Assembly (NCBI RefSeq): GCF_021026375.1
Contig: NZ_JAJNDB010000007.1
Coordinates: 248,001 to 312,000, forward strand
Direction: 5' to 3'
DNA: 64,000 bases
From: Actinomycetospora endophytica
Lineage (GTDB): Bacteria; Actinomycetota; Actinomycetes; Mycobacteriales; Pseudonocardiaceae
How positions within the stretch are numbered: the stretch's first letter is position 1; each line of letters begins with the position of its first letter. The notes under the pieces were generated by a model, which was given only the letters and a program-made list of their open reading frames with translations, did no database searches and had not been told where the DNA came from. The translations under genes and the position numbers were made by a program. Positions 45,063 through 52,702 of the stretch are shown here, one piece after another.

Positions 45063-45064
45063 CC

Positions 45065-46282
45065 GTGACGACCACCGGGGACCTCGAGGGCCTGCTGCGC
45101 GAGCACGCGCCGCGGGCCCTCGCGGCCCTCGCCCGGCGCCTCGGGGACCTCGCCGACGCCGAGGACGCCGTCCAGGAGGCCCTCATCGCGGCGGCCGGCG
45201 CCTGGCCGGAGCGCGGGGTGCCGGACGACCCGACGGCGTGGCTGGTCACCGCCGCCGTGCGCCGCCACGTCGACCGCGTCCGCAGCGACACCTCGCGGCG
45301 GGCCCGGGAGGACGCCGTGGTCGTCGCCGACCCGGGGCTCCCGTCGTCGCTGGCGCCCTCGCGCGACGACTCGCTCGCCCTGCTCTTCAGCTGCGCGCAT
45401 CCGGCGCTGACCCCGTCGGCGGCGATCCCGCTGACCCTGCGCGCGGTCGGCGGCCTGGCCACGCCCGAGATCGCCCGGCTGCTCCTGCTCACCGAGCCCG
45501 CGGTGAACCAGCGGATCCACCGGGCCAAGCAGGCCGTCCGCGCTTCCGGGGACCGGTTCCGGCTCCCGACGCCGCAGGAATGGCCCGACCGGCTGCGCGC
45601 GGTGCTGCACGTGCTCTACCTGCTCGCGACGGTCGGGAACGGTCCCGACGACGCGGGCCCCCCGGAGGCCGCCGGCGAGGCGCTCCGGCTGCTGCGGGAG
45701 CTCGACCGGCTGCTGCCCGACGAACCCGAGGTCGGCGGGCTGCTCGCGCTGGTCCTGCTCACCGAGGCCCGGCGGCCGGCCAGGACCGGCCCGGTCGGCG
45801 AGCTGGTCCCGCTCGACGAGCAGGACCGCTCGGCCTGGGACGCCGCGCTGATCGCCGAGGGCACCGAGCGGGTGGAGCGGGCGATGCGCCGCGGCCGGGT
45901 CGGGGCGTACCAGTTGCAGGCCGCGGTCGCCGCCGTGCACGCCGAGGCGGCGGACTACCGCGACACCGACTGGCCCCAGATCGCCGGGCTCTACGAGGTG
46001 CTCGGCCGCATCGACCCGTCGCCGGTGGTGGCGCTCAACCGGGCCGTCGCGCTCGCCGAGGCGGGGGAGCCCCGGGCGGGGCTGGCGCTGCTCGACGCGC
46101 TCGACGGCGAGGCCGGCCGGCTCGGGCACCGGCTGCCGGCGGCGCGTGCCCACCTGCTGGTGCGCGCCGGCGACCTCGCCGCGGCCCACCACGCCTACGG
46201 CGCGGCCGCGGCCGCGGCGACCAGCGTCGCCGAGCGGGACCTGCTGGTGCTGAAGGCCGCGAGGTGCGCTCCGCGCCCGTGA
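45065..46282 (+). CDS. ECF sigma factor of the ECF42 type with C-terminal extension
   Basis: The 405-residue protein has sigma regions 2 (ALAALARRLGDLADAEDAVQEALIAA) and 4 (LRAVGGLATPEIARLLLLTEPAVNQRIHRAKQ) in the first 160 residues. A 200-residue helical TPR-like extension follows (DTDWPQIAGLYEVLGRIDPSPVVALNRAVALAEAGEP). This is ECF42, which lacks an anti-sigma factor and is regulated through the extension. The TGA is formed by the core GTGAGCAG of palindrome copy D. Confidence 0.92.
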   Translation: MTTTGDLEGLLREHAPRALAALARRLGDLADAEDAVQEALIAAAGAWPERGVPDDPTAWLVTAAVRRHVDRVRSDTSRRAREDAVVVADPGLPSSLAPSRDDSLALLFSCAHPALTPSAAIPLTLRAVGGLATPEIARLLLLTEPAVNQRIHRAKQAVRASGDRFRLPTPQEWPDRLRAVLHVLYLLATVGNGPDDAGPPEAAGEALRLLRELDRLLPDEPEVGGLLALVLLTEARRPARTGPVGELVPLDEQDRSAWDAALIAEGTERVERAMRRGRVGAYQLQAAVAAVHAEAADYRDTDWPQIAGLYEVLGRIDPSPVVALNRAVALAEAGEPRAGLALLDALDGEAGRLGHRLPAARAHLLVRAGDLAAAHHAYGAAAAAATSVAERDLLVLKAARCAPRP

Positions 46283-46335
46283 GCAGAAATTGACGCTCCG
46301 GCGTCAATTTCTGCTCACATGGCCGGAGGCCACCT
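46262..46335. repeat. Palindromic repeat family 1, copy D (overlaps the sigma gene stop)
   Basis: The core is a perfect 18-base stem, 46279-46296 with 46301-46318, around TCCG, starting GTGAGCAGAAATTGACGC. The left outer arm is AGGTGCGCTCCGCGCC; the right outer arm is ATGGCCGGAGGCCACCT. This mixed pair is the mirror image of copy C. Confidence 0.9.
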
Positions 46336-46340
46336 ACGCC

Positions 46341-46364
46341 ACATCTCAGCGACGGATGAGATGT
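46341..46364. promoter_or_regulatory. ACATCTCA-N8-TGAGATGT operator-like palindrome
   Basis: A perfect 8+8-base inverted repeat lies about 18 bases before TAGGGT, the probable -10 box (46382-46387), covering the expected -35 region of the chelatase-cobO-cobB operon. A repressor site is likely. No cobalamin riboswitch is seen. Confidence 0.6.
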
Positions 46365-46381
46365 CGCGCGTCGGCCCGGGT

Positions 46382-46387
46382 TAGGGT
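46382..46387 (+). promoter_or_regulatory. -10 box TAGGGT of the cobalamin operon
   Basis: TAGGGT ends eight bases before GTG 46396; no ribosome binding site precedes the start, so a leaderless transcript is likely. Confidence 0.45.
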
Positions 46388-46395
46388 CGCGCCTC

Positions 46396-48576
46396 GTGGC
46401 ATTCCCCTTCTCCGCCGTCGTCGGCCACCCGGACCTGCGGCTGGCCCTGCTGCTCTCGGCGGTCGACCCCGGGATCGGCGGCGTGCTGGTGCGCGGCGAG
46501 AAGGGCACCGCGAAGTCGACGATCGTCCGGGCGCTCGCGGACCTGCTGCCCGAGGTCACGGTGCGCGCGGGGGACCGCTTCGGGGTCGACGTCGAGGCCG
46601 GTGAGGAGAGCCCGGACGGCCCGTTCGGCCCCGAGGTGCCCGTCGAGCACCGTCCGGCCCGGCTCGTCGAGCTGCCCGTCGGCGCCTCCGAGGACCGGCT
46701 GATCGGGTCGCTCGACCTGCAGGAGGTCCTCGCCCACGGCCGCGGCTCGGTCCAGCCCGGCCTGCTCGCCGCCGCCCACCGCGGCGTGCTCTACGTCGAC
46801 GAGGTCAACCTCCTCCACGACCACCTCGTCGACCTGCTCCTCGACGCCGCCGCCTCCGGGCGCTCGCACGTCGAGCGCGACGGGATCTCGTTCGCGCACC
46901 CGGCCCGGTTCCTCCTCGTCGGGACGATGAACCCGGAGGAGGGCGAGCTGCGCCCGCAGCTGCTCGACCGCTTCGGGCTCACCGTCGCGGTGACCGCCTC
47001 GCGGGAGGTCGGCGAGCGCACCGAGGTGGTGCGCCGCCGGCTGGCCCACGACGCCGACCCGGCCGGGTTCGCCGCCCGCTACGCCGACGCCGAGGACGAG
47101 CTGCGGGCCGCCCTGACCGTGGCCCGCGAGCGCCTCTCCGACGTCATGCTCGCCGACCGCGAACTGGTGCGGATCTCGGCGGTCTGCGCCGCGGTCGACG
47201 TGGACGGCATGCGCGCCGACGTCGTCGTCGCCCGCACCGCCGTTGCGCACGCGGCGTGGCGGGGGAGCGCCGCGGTCGACGTCGAGGACGTCCGCGCGGC
47301 GTCCCGGCTCGCCCTGCCGCACCGCCGCCGCCGCGACCCGTTCGACGAGCCGCACCTCTCCTCCGACGAACTCGAGAAGGCCCTCGAGCAGGCCGAACAG
47401 GCGGTCCAGGACCACGACGACGACCAGCCGCCGGACCCGCCCACCGGTGGTCCCGACGACGGTGGTCCCGACGACGACGGTCCGCAGGACCCCGGCCCCG
47501 ACGACGGCGAGCCGCAGGAGGTCGAGGCGGACGACCAGGGTGACGAGGGAGTGCCGTCCGGCGCCCCGCCGTCGGGTGGTTCCGGCGACGGCGGCCCGAC
47601 GGGGCAGGCCCCGGCAGAGTCCATGACCGACGGTCAGGGTCCTCCCGACCCGTCGTCGGAGGACGCCGACGCCGGTGCCGAGAACACTCCCGCCGGGACG
47701 GCCGACGAGCCGGCCGGTCGCCCGGTCGGCGCCCCCACCCCGACGCGGCTGCGCACGCGGCGCTTCGAGGTGCACGGCCTCGGCGAGGGCGCGCCCGGGC
47801 GCCGCTCCCGCTCCCGCGGACGACGCGGCCGCACCGTCCGCGCCGTCGTCGAGACCCCCGCCTCCGGTCCGGCGCCGCACCTGCCGGCGACGGTGCTCGC
47901 CTCGATCCGCGGCGGACGGCGCGGTCGTCCGGCGCCGGACGACCTGCGGCACGCGCAGCGTGAGGGCCGCGAGGGGAACCTCGTGCTGTTCTGCGTCGAC
48001 GCCTCCGGCTCGATGGCCGCGCGGCGGCGGATGACCGCGGTGACCGGCGCGGTCGAGGCGCTGCTGCGCGACGCCTACCAGCGCCGCGACAAGGTCGGTG
48101 TGGTGACCTTCCGCGGGTCCGGCGCCACGCTCGCGCTGCCCCCGACGACGTCGGTGCACACCGCGCACCACCGCCTCGCCGACCTGCGCACCGGCGGCCG
48201 GACCCCGCTCGCCGACGGGCTGCGGACAGCGCGCCGGGTGCTGCGCGCCGAGCGGGTGCGCGACCCGCGCCGGCGCGGCCTGCTCATCGTGCTCACCGAC
48301 GGGCGCGCGACCGTGTCGCCGCGGTCCGGGGGCGCCGGGGGCAGGCCGCTCGACGAGGCCCTCGACGCCGCGCGCGGGCTCGCGCGCGAGGCCGGGCCGG
48401 GCCGCGGCGGGGCGGCGATGAGCACCGTCGTCGTCGACTGCGAGTCCGGGCCGGTGAAGTTGGGCCTCGCCGGTCGGGTCGCCGGGGCGGCCGCCGGTGC
48501 GATCGTGACCCTCGACGAGCTGACCGGCGAGAGCGTGGCCGCGGTCGCCCGCGCCGCCGTCCAGCCCGCGCCGTAG
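46396..48576 (+). CDS. Mg/Co-chelatase-like protein: fused AAA+ and VWA subunits
   Basis: The 726-residue protein joins a ChlI-like AAA+ ATPase (Walker A RGEKGTAKST near residue 34, Walker B VLYVDEVNLL) to a VWA domain with the MIDAS DASGSM (Asp535) and LTDGRATV. A 150-residue Asp/Pro/Gly-rich linker lies between. This is the Rv2850c family, positioned before cobO and cobB in mycobacteria too. It probably acts as the ATPase part of cobalt insertion with CobN, but that large subunit is not in the window, so the metal is inferred. Confidence 0.92.
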   Translation: MAFPFSAVVGHPDLRLALLLSAVDPGIGGVLVRGEKGTAKSTIVRALADLLPEVTVRAGDRFGVDVEAGEESPDGPFGPEVPVEHRPARLVELPVGASEDRLIGSLDLQEVLAHGRGSVQPGLLAAAHRGVLYVDEVNLLHDHLVDLLLDAAASGRSHVERDGISFAHPARFLLVGTMNPEEGELRPQLLDRFGLTVAVTASREVGERTEVVRRRLAHDADPAGFAARYADAEDELRAALTVARERLSDVMLADRELVRISAVCAAVDVDGMRADVVVARTAVAHAAWRGSAAVDVEDVRAASRLALPHRRRRDPFDEPHLSSDELEKALEQAEQAVQDHDDDQPPDPPTGGPDDGGPDDDGPQDPGPDDGEPQEVEADDQGDEGVPSGAPPSGGSGDGGPTGQAPAESMTDGQGPPDPSSEDADAGAENTPAGTADEPAGRPVGAPTPTRLRTRRFEVHGLGEGAPGRRSRSRGRRGRTVRAVVETPASGPAPHLPATVLASIRGGRRGRPAPDDLRHAQREGREGNLVLFCVDASGSMAARRRMTAVTGAVEALLRDAYQRRDKVGVVTFRGSGATLALPPTTSVHTAHHRLADLRTGGRTPLADGLRTARRVLRAERVRDPRRRGLLIVLTDGRATVSPRSGGAGGRPLDEALDAARGLAREAGPGRGGAAMSTVVVDCESGPVKLGLAGRVAGAAAGAIVTLDELTGESVAAVARAAVQPAP

Positions 48577-48592
48577 TCCAGGAGGAACCACC

Positions 48593-49207
48593 ATGCCGCA
48601 GGGCGTTCCCAGCACGGTGCCCGCCGACGGGCTCACCACCCGCCAGCGCCGCCGCCGTCCGCTCGTCGTCGTGCACACCGGACCGAACAAGGGCAAGTCG
48701 ACGGCCGCGTTCGGGATGGCGCTGCGCCAGTGGACGGCCGGTTCGAGCGTGGCCGTGTTCCAGTTCGTGAAGTCGGCGAAGTGGCGGGTCGGCGAGGAGA
48801 CCGCGCTCAAGGCGCTCGGCGAGCTGCACTCCGAGACCGGGCAGGGCGGGCCCGTCGAGTGGCACAAGATGGGCGAGGGCTGGTCGTGGTCGCGCAAGGC
48901 GGGCACCGAGGACGACCACGCCGACGCCGCCCGGGAGGGCTGGGCGGAGATCCGGCGCCGGCTGGAGTCCGGCGCGCACGACTTCTACGTCCTCGACGAG
49001 TTCACCTACCCGCTGAAGTGGGGGTGGATCGACGTCGACGAGGTGGTCGAGGTGCTGCGCGACCGGCCGGGGTTCCAGCACGTCGTCATCACCGGGCGGG
49101 ACGCGCCGGACGCCCTCGTCGAGGTCGCGGACCTCGTCACCGAGATGACCAAGATCAAGCACCCGATGGACGCCGGCCAGAAGGGTCAGAAGGGCATCGA
49201 GTGGTGA
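48593..49207 (+). CDS. cobO: Cob(I)yrinic acid a,c-diamide adenosyltransferase CobO
   Basis: CobO transfers the adenosyl group of ATP to the corrinoid cobalt. The 204-residue protein has the P-loop variant VVVHTGPNKGKSTAAFGMALR, FQFVKSAKW and VLDEFTYPLKWGW, all family blocks. AGGAGG lies seven bases before the ATG. It is 16 bases after the chelatase gene and overlaps cobB by four bases (GTGA), so the four genes 46396-50969 form one operon. Confidence 0.97.
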   Translation: MPQGVPSTVPADGLTTRQRRRRPLVVVHTGPNKGKSTAAFGMALRQWTAGSSVAVFQFVKSAKWRVGEETALKALGELHSETGQGGPVEWHKMGEGWSWSRKAGTEDDHADAAREGWAEIRRRLESGAHDFYVLDEFTYPLKWGWIDVDEVVEVLRDRPGFQHVVITGRDAPDALVEVADLVTEMTKIKHPMDAGQKGQKGIEW

Positions 49208-50613
49208 CTCTGCCGCCGCGGGTGGTGGTGGCGGCGCCGTCGTCGGGCAGCGGGAAGACGACGATCGCGACGGGACTGCTCGGCGCGTTCGCCGCCCGCG
49301 GCACCCGTCCCGCGCCCTTCAAGATCGGCCCGGACTACGTCGACCCCGGGTACCACGCGCTCGCCGCGGGCCGGCCGGGTCGCAACCTCGACCCGGTCCT
49401 GGTCGGCGCGGATCGCCTGCCCGGGCTCGTCGTGCACGGGACCCGGGGAGCCGAGCTCGCCGTCGTCGAGGGGGTCATGGGGCTCTTCGACGGCCGTCTC
49501 GTGCGTGCGTTTCCGTCCCAGGACGCGGAAACACACGCACGGGCGCGTAGCGCGAACGACGACGGGTCGACGGCGCACGTCGCGCGCGTGCTGGAGGCGC
49601 CCGTCGTGCTCGTGGTCGACGCCCGCGGCCAGCACCGGTCGATCGCCGCGCTGCTTCACGGGTTCGCCCACTTCGACCCCCGGGTGCGCCCGGCCGGCGT
49701 GATCCTCAACCGCGTCGGCACCGAGCGGCACGCCGAGGCGTTGCGGGCGGCCTGCGCGGAGGTCGGGATGCCGGTGCTCGGGGTGGTGCCCCGGCGCGCC
49801 GAGCTGGCCGTGCCCTCGCGACATCTCGGCCTCGTCACCGCCGCCGAGCACGGGGACGCGGCCCGCGCGGCGGTGGACGCGATGACGGCGCTGGTTGCCG
49901 AACACGTCGACCTGGACGCGGTGGAGGCGCTGGCCCGTCGTGCGCCGGCGACTCCCGCAGCGGCCTGGGACCCCGCGGCCGGGACGCAACGCCTCGACGG
50001 CCCGCCGCCGATCGTCGCGATGGCCGGCGGGCCCGCGTTCACCTTCGGCTACCCCGAGCACGCCGAGCTGCTCAGAGCGGCCGGCTGCGAGGTGGTGACG
50101 GTCGACCCGCTGCGCGACGAGGCACTGCCCGAGGGCACGGCCGGACTGGTGCTGCCCGGCGGGTTCCCCGAGGAGCACCTCGAGCCGCTCGCCGCGAACG
50201 CGCCGCTGCGCGAGGCGGTCCGGCGGTTCGCGCTCGACGGCGGCCCGGTGCACGCGGAGTGCGGCGGGCTCCTCTACCTCGGGCGCTCGCTCGACGGTGC
50301 CGCGATGTGCGGGGTCCTCGACGCCGACGCCGCGATGGGCCCGCGGCTGCACCTGGGCTACCGCACCGCGACGGCGGCCGCCGACTCACCCGTCGCGGCC
50401 GGCGCGGAGACCGTCACCGGGCACGAGTTCCACCGGACCGTCACCACCCCGAGGGCCGGCGCCACCCCGGCCTGGCACTGGTCGGCGCACGGGGGCGAGT
50501 CGGTCACCGAGGGGTACGTCGCCGGGAACGTCCACGCCTCCTATCTGCACACCCACCCCGCCGGTCGCCCGCACGCCGTCGCGCGGTTCGCCCGGGCGTG
50601 CCGCGCCCGATGA
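49204..50613 (+). CDS. cobB: Hydrogenobyrinic/cobyrinic acid a,c-diamide synthase CobB
   Basis: CobB amidates the a and c carboxylates using glutamine and ATP. The N-terminal domain starts RVVVAAPSSGSGKTTIATGLL, with FKIGPDYVDPGYH and EGVMGLFDGR. The glutaminase domain has Cys353 in HAECGGLLYLG and a C-terminal His in NVHASYLHTH. Length 469 residues. Between FDGR and DGSTAHVARVL an extra 20-residue segment is encoded by an in-frame palindrome (49500-49556); other CobB proteins have about ten residues there. The segment would be a loop near the ATP site. Confidence 0.96.
   Translation: MTLPPRVVVAAPSSGSGKTTIATGLLGAFAARGTRPAPFKIGPDYVDPGYHALAAGRPGRNLDPVLVGADRLPGLVVHGTRGAELAVVEGVMGLFDGRLVRAFPSQDAETHARARSANDDGSTAHVARVLEAPVVLVVDARGQHRSIAALLHGFAHFDPRVRPAGVILNRVGTERHAEALRAACAEVGMPVLGVVPRRAELAVPSRHLGLVTAAEHGDAARAAVDAMTALVAEHVDLDAVEALARRAPATPAAAWDPAAGTQRLDGPPPIVAMAGGPAFTFGYPEHAELLRAAGCEVVTVDPLRDEALPEGTAGLVLPGGFPEEHLEPLAANAPLREAVRRFALDGGPVHAECGGLLYLGRSLDGAAMCGVLDADAAMGPRLHLGYRTATAAADSPVAAGAETVTGHEFHRTVTTPRAGATPAWHWSAHGGESVTEGYVAGNVHASYLHTHPAGRPHAVARFARACRAR
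49500..49556. repeat. Palindromic element in frame inside cobB
   Basis: CGTGCGTGCGTTTCCG (49500-49515) and CGGAAACACACGCACG (49526-49541) are complementary at 15 of 16 positions. Right after it comes GGCGCGTAGCGCGA, close to GAGCGCGCAGCGCAC, the right outer arm of the intergenic family-1 copies. It adds about a dozen residues to CobB without a stop. Confidence 0.75.
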
Positions 50614-50969
50614 CGGAACCGCTGGTCCTCGGGGTCGGCGTCGAGCCCGGGACACCGCCGGCGCACCTCGCCGACGCGGTCGCCGCGCTCGGCGAGGTGA
50701 CGATCGCCGTCGTCGCCACCATCGACCGGCGCCTCGGCGAACCCTCGATCGACGCCGTCGCCGACGGTCGCACGTTGCTCGCCTACACGACCGAACAGCT
50801 CGACGCCGTCGTCGTCCCGAACCCGTCCGCCGTCGTCCGCCGCCTTACCGGCACCGGCAGCGTCGCCGAGGCTGCCGCGATCCTCGCGGCGCGCGCGACC
50901 GGCGGGGCCGGGGTGCTCGTCGTCGAGAAGCAGCGCGGGACCGGGGTGACGGTCGCGCTGGCGCGCTGA
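50610..50969 (+). CDS. cobE: CobE/CbiG C-terminal domain protein
   Basis: The 119-residue protein starts LVLGVGVEPGTPPAHLADAVAALG and contains VVATIDRRLGEPSIDAVAD, a VRRLTGTGSVAEAAAIL segment and VVEKQRGTGVTVALAR, matching the CobE/CbiG C-terminal fold. CobE supports the early corrin pathway, and CbiG opens the lactone of cobalt-precorrin-5A; which role applies here is not certain. The ATG overlaps the cobB stop (ATGA). Confidence 0.85.
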   Translation: MTEPLVLGVGVEPGTPPAHLADAVAALGEVTIAVVATIDRRLGEPSIDAVADGRTLLAYTTEQLDAVVVPNPSAVVRRLTGTGSVAEAAAILAARATGGAGVLVVEKQRGTGVTVALAR

Positions 50970-50996
50970 CGCCGGGCTGCGCCCGCCGCGCGGCAT

Positions 50997-51056
50997 GATC
51001 AGGGGCACGTCAGGCAGCTCCGAAGGGCCGCTGACCTGCGCAATGTGCCCCTGGTC
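50997..51056. repeat. Palindromic repeat family 2, copy between convergent genes
   Basis: GATCAGGGGCACGTCAGGCAG on the left and GCGCAATGTGCCCCTGGTC on the right form an imperfect hairpin between cobE (plus) and the VOC dioxygenase gene (minus). The halves match the copies at 12006 and 37837/37956. Confidence 0.75.
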
Positions 51057-51098
51057 GGCGGGCGGGGCCGGGCACGCCCGCCGGCCCGCCGAACCCGC

Positions 51099-51707
51099 TC
51101 AGTAGACCTCCGGCAGCAGCAGGTCGGCCGGCGGGTGCTCCGGCCGGTACTTGCCCGCGCGGGCGCCCTCGTGGATCTCGTCCGGCGACAGGCCCTGCTC
51201 GCGGGCCTCGAGGAGCTTGTCCGGGTCGAACCACTCGCCGATGGGGTTCTCGGCGAACTCGCGCGAGGCCCACATCCACTCCTTGGAGACCGCCCAGTCG
51301 CCGAACGCGTCGAACTGGATCTCGACGCCGTTGCCCTCCGGGTCGGCGTAGTACATCGACATCGTGATGCCGTGGTCGAGGCACATGAACGGCGTGATGC
51401 CGTGGCCCCGCAGCCGGGCGTAGTTGTCGAGCCACTGCCCGAAGCCCGCGTACTCGAACGCGGTGTGGTGCAGCCCCGCGCTGGTCGGCTTGTTCACCGG
51501 CTTGTGCACGGCCGGGTGGGCGATGAGCGCGATCCGGTGGTTGGCCTCGTCGTTGGTCAGCCAGGCCGCGCCCGCGGAGTAGTGCACCGGGTGGAGCCCG
51601 CAGACGATCCCGTACCAGCGGACCATCTCGTCGAGCTTGAGCGTCAGGAACGTCGCGTGGTGCAGCCGCGGCGGGATGATCGGGGTCTGACGGTTCTCGG
51701 TGGGCAT
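51099..51707 (-). CDS. VOC-fold extradiol dioxygenase-like protein
   Basis: The 202-residue protein has metal-ligand candidates His in RLHHATFLTLKLDEMVRWYG, His in AGLHHTAFEYAGF and Glu in EGNGVEIQFDAFGDW, the HHE set of type I extradiol dioxygenases. The long tail is WASREFAENPIGEWFDPDKLL. GGGAGG precedes ATG 51707. It is the last gene of a four-gene minus-strand cluster and probably opens a catecholic ring. Confidence 0.85.
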   Translation of the reverse strand: MPTENRQTPIIPPRLHHATFLTLKLDEMVRWYGIVCGLHPVHYSAGAAWLTNDEANHRIALIAHPAVHKPVNKPTSAGLHHTAFEYAGFGQWLDNYARLRGHGITPFMCLDHGITMSMYYADPEGNGVEIQFDAFGDWAVSKEWMWASREFAENPIGEWFDPDKLLEAREQGLSPDEIHEGARAGKYRPEHPPADLLLPEVY

Positions 51708-51721
51708 CGGTGTCCTCCCGG

Positions 51722-52702
51722 TCATTGCGGACGGTCGAGGGTCGCGACCCACTCGAGGAGGGTCTCGACGTAGCGCTTCGGGTCGTGCTCGTGCATCGAG
51801 TGCGGCATGTCCGGGAAGGAGCGGTACTCGATCGGGGCGCCGGCGGCGGTGACGATCTCCCGCACGCGACGGGCCTGGTCGTCGGACGAGGCGCCGATCA
51901 GCCGGCCGGTCCCGTGGTCCACCGTCCGGAAGTGGTGGGTGAACAGCACCGGGACGCGGACCCGCGCGAGCATCGCGGCGTGGTCGCACGACGCCGTCGC
52001 GGCGCCGGTGACGAAGGCCCGCGCCCACTCGGGGTCGTACTCGCGGAGGTTCTGCGGTGGCCCCGCGTCGGGAGCCTCGGCGTCGTCGCTGGGCATCATC
52101 GCCGCGAGGCCGCGCAGCAGCTCCATGGGGATCTCGGTCGGCATGGCGCACAGGGCGCCGGGCCAGTCGCCGATCGACCACTGGTCGCCGAGCCACTTGT
52201 GCCAGCAGGCGAACAGCGGCCCGATCGCCTGCCCGATGCCGGGCCCGATCGCCGGCGTCCGCTCGCAGGCGAACAACGGCGGGTCCTCCCAGAGCGCGGC
52301 GCGGACCTGCCCGGGCTTCGCGAACGCCGAGAGCCACGCCGACAGCACGCCGCCCGAGGACAGCCCGCCCACCAGCGTCTCCCGGCCGATCACCAGGTCG
52401 ATGAAGCGCACGAGGTCGCCGCCGAAGAGGTCGATCGTGTAGCGGCCCGGGGTCCAGGTCGAGCGGCCCTGCCCCCGCAGGTCGACGGCGTGCACGTGGA
52501 AGTGCTCGGCCAGCGGGCCCATCACCGGCTCGTAGCTCCACCAGGACTGGGTCTGGCCGGGGATCAGCAGCAGCGCGGGGTTCGACGGGGCACCCGCCAC
52601 CGCGTAGTTCATGCGGATCTCGCCGAGGTCGACGGTGTGCTCGTCGAACGTGTGCGGGACGAAGGTGCCGGGCCGGTCCTCGGCCTCGAGGTAGCCGGTC
52701 AT
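51722..52702 (-). CDS. Alpha/beta-hydrolase
   Basis: The 326-residue protein has the oxyanion region LLIPGQTQSWWSYEPVM, AVDLRGQGRS, the nucleophile elbow GGLSSGG (GxSxG) and a C-terminal MPHSMHEHDP with the catalytic His. In ring-cleavage pathways such hydrolases cut the C-C bond of the product. The ATG overlaps the stop of the upstream FAA-hydrolase gene (ATGA), so they are co-translated. Confidence 0.88.
   Translation of the reverse strand: MTGYLEAEDRPGTFVPHTFDEHTVDLGEIRMNYAVAGAPSNPALLLIPGQTQSWWSYEPVMGPLAEHFHVHAVDLRGQGRSTWTPGRYTIDLFGGDLVRFIDLVIGRETLVGGLSSGGVLSAWLSAFAKPGQVRAALWEDPPLFACERTPAIGPGIGQAIGPLFACWHKWLGDQWSIGDWPGALCAMPTEIPMELLRGLAAMMPSDDAEAPDAGPPQNLREYDPEWARAFVTGAATASCDHAAMLARVRVPVLFTHHFRTVDHGTGRLIGASSDDQARRVREIVTAAGAPIEYRSFPDMPHSMHEHDPKRYVETLLEWVATLDRPQ

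Noticed and set aside
46262-46395. Cobalamin riboswitch before the chelatase gene
   Set aside because: No B12 box or long structured leader; the region is a repeat, an inverted repeat and a promoter.
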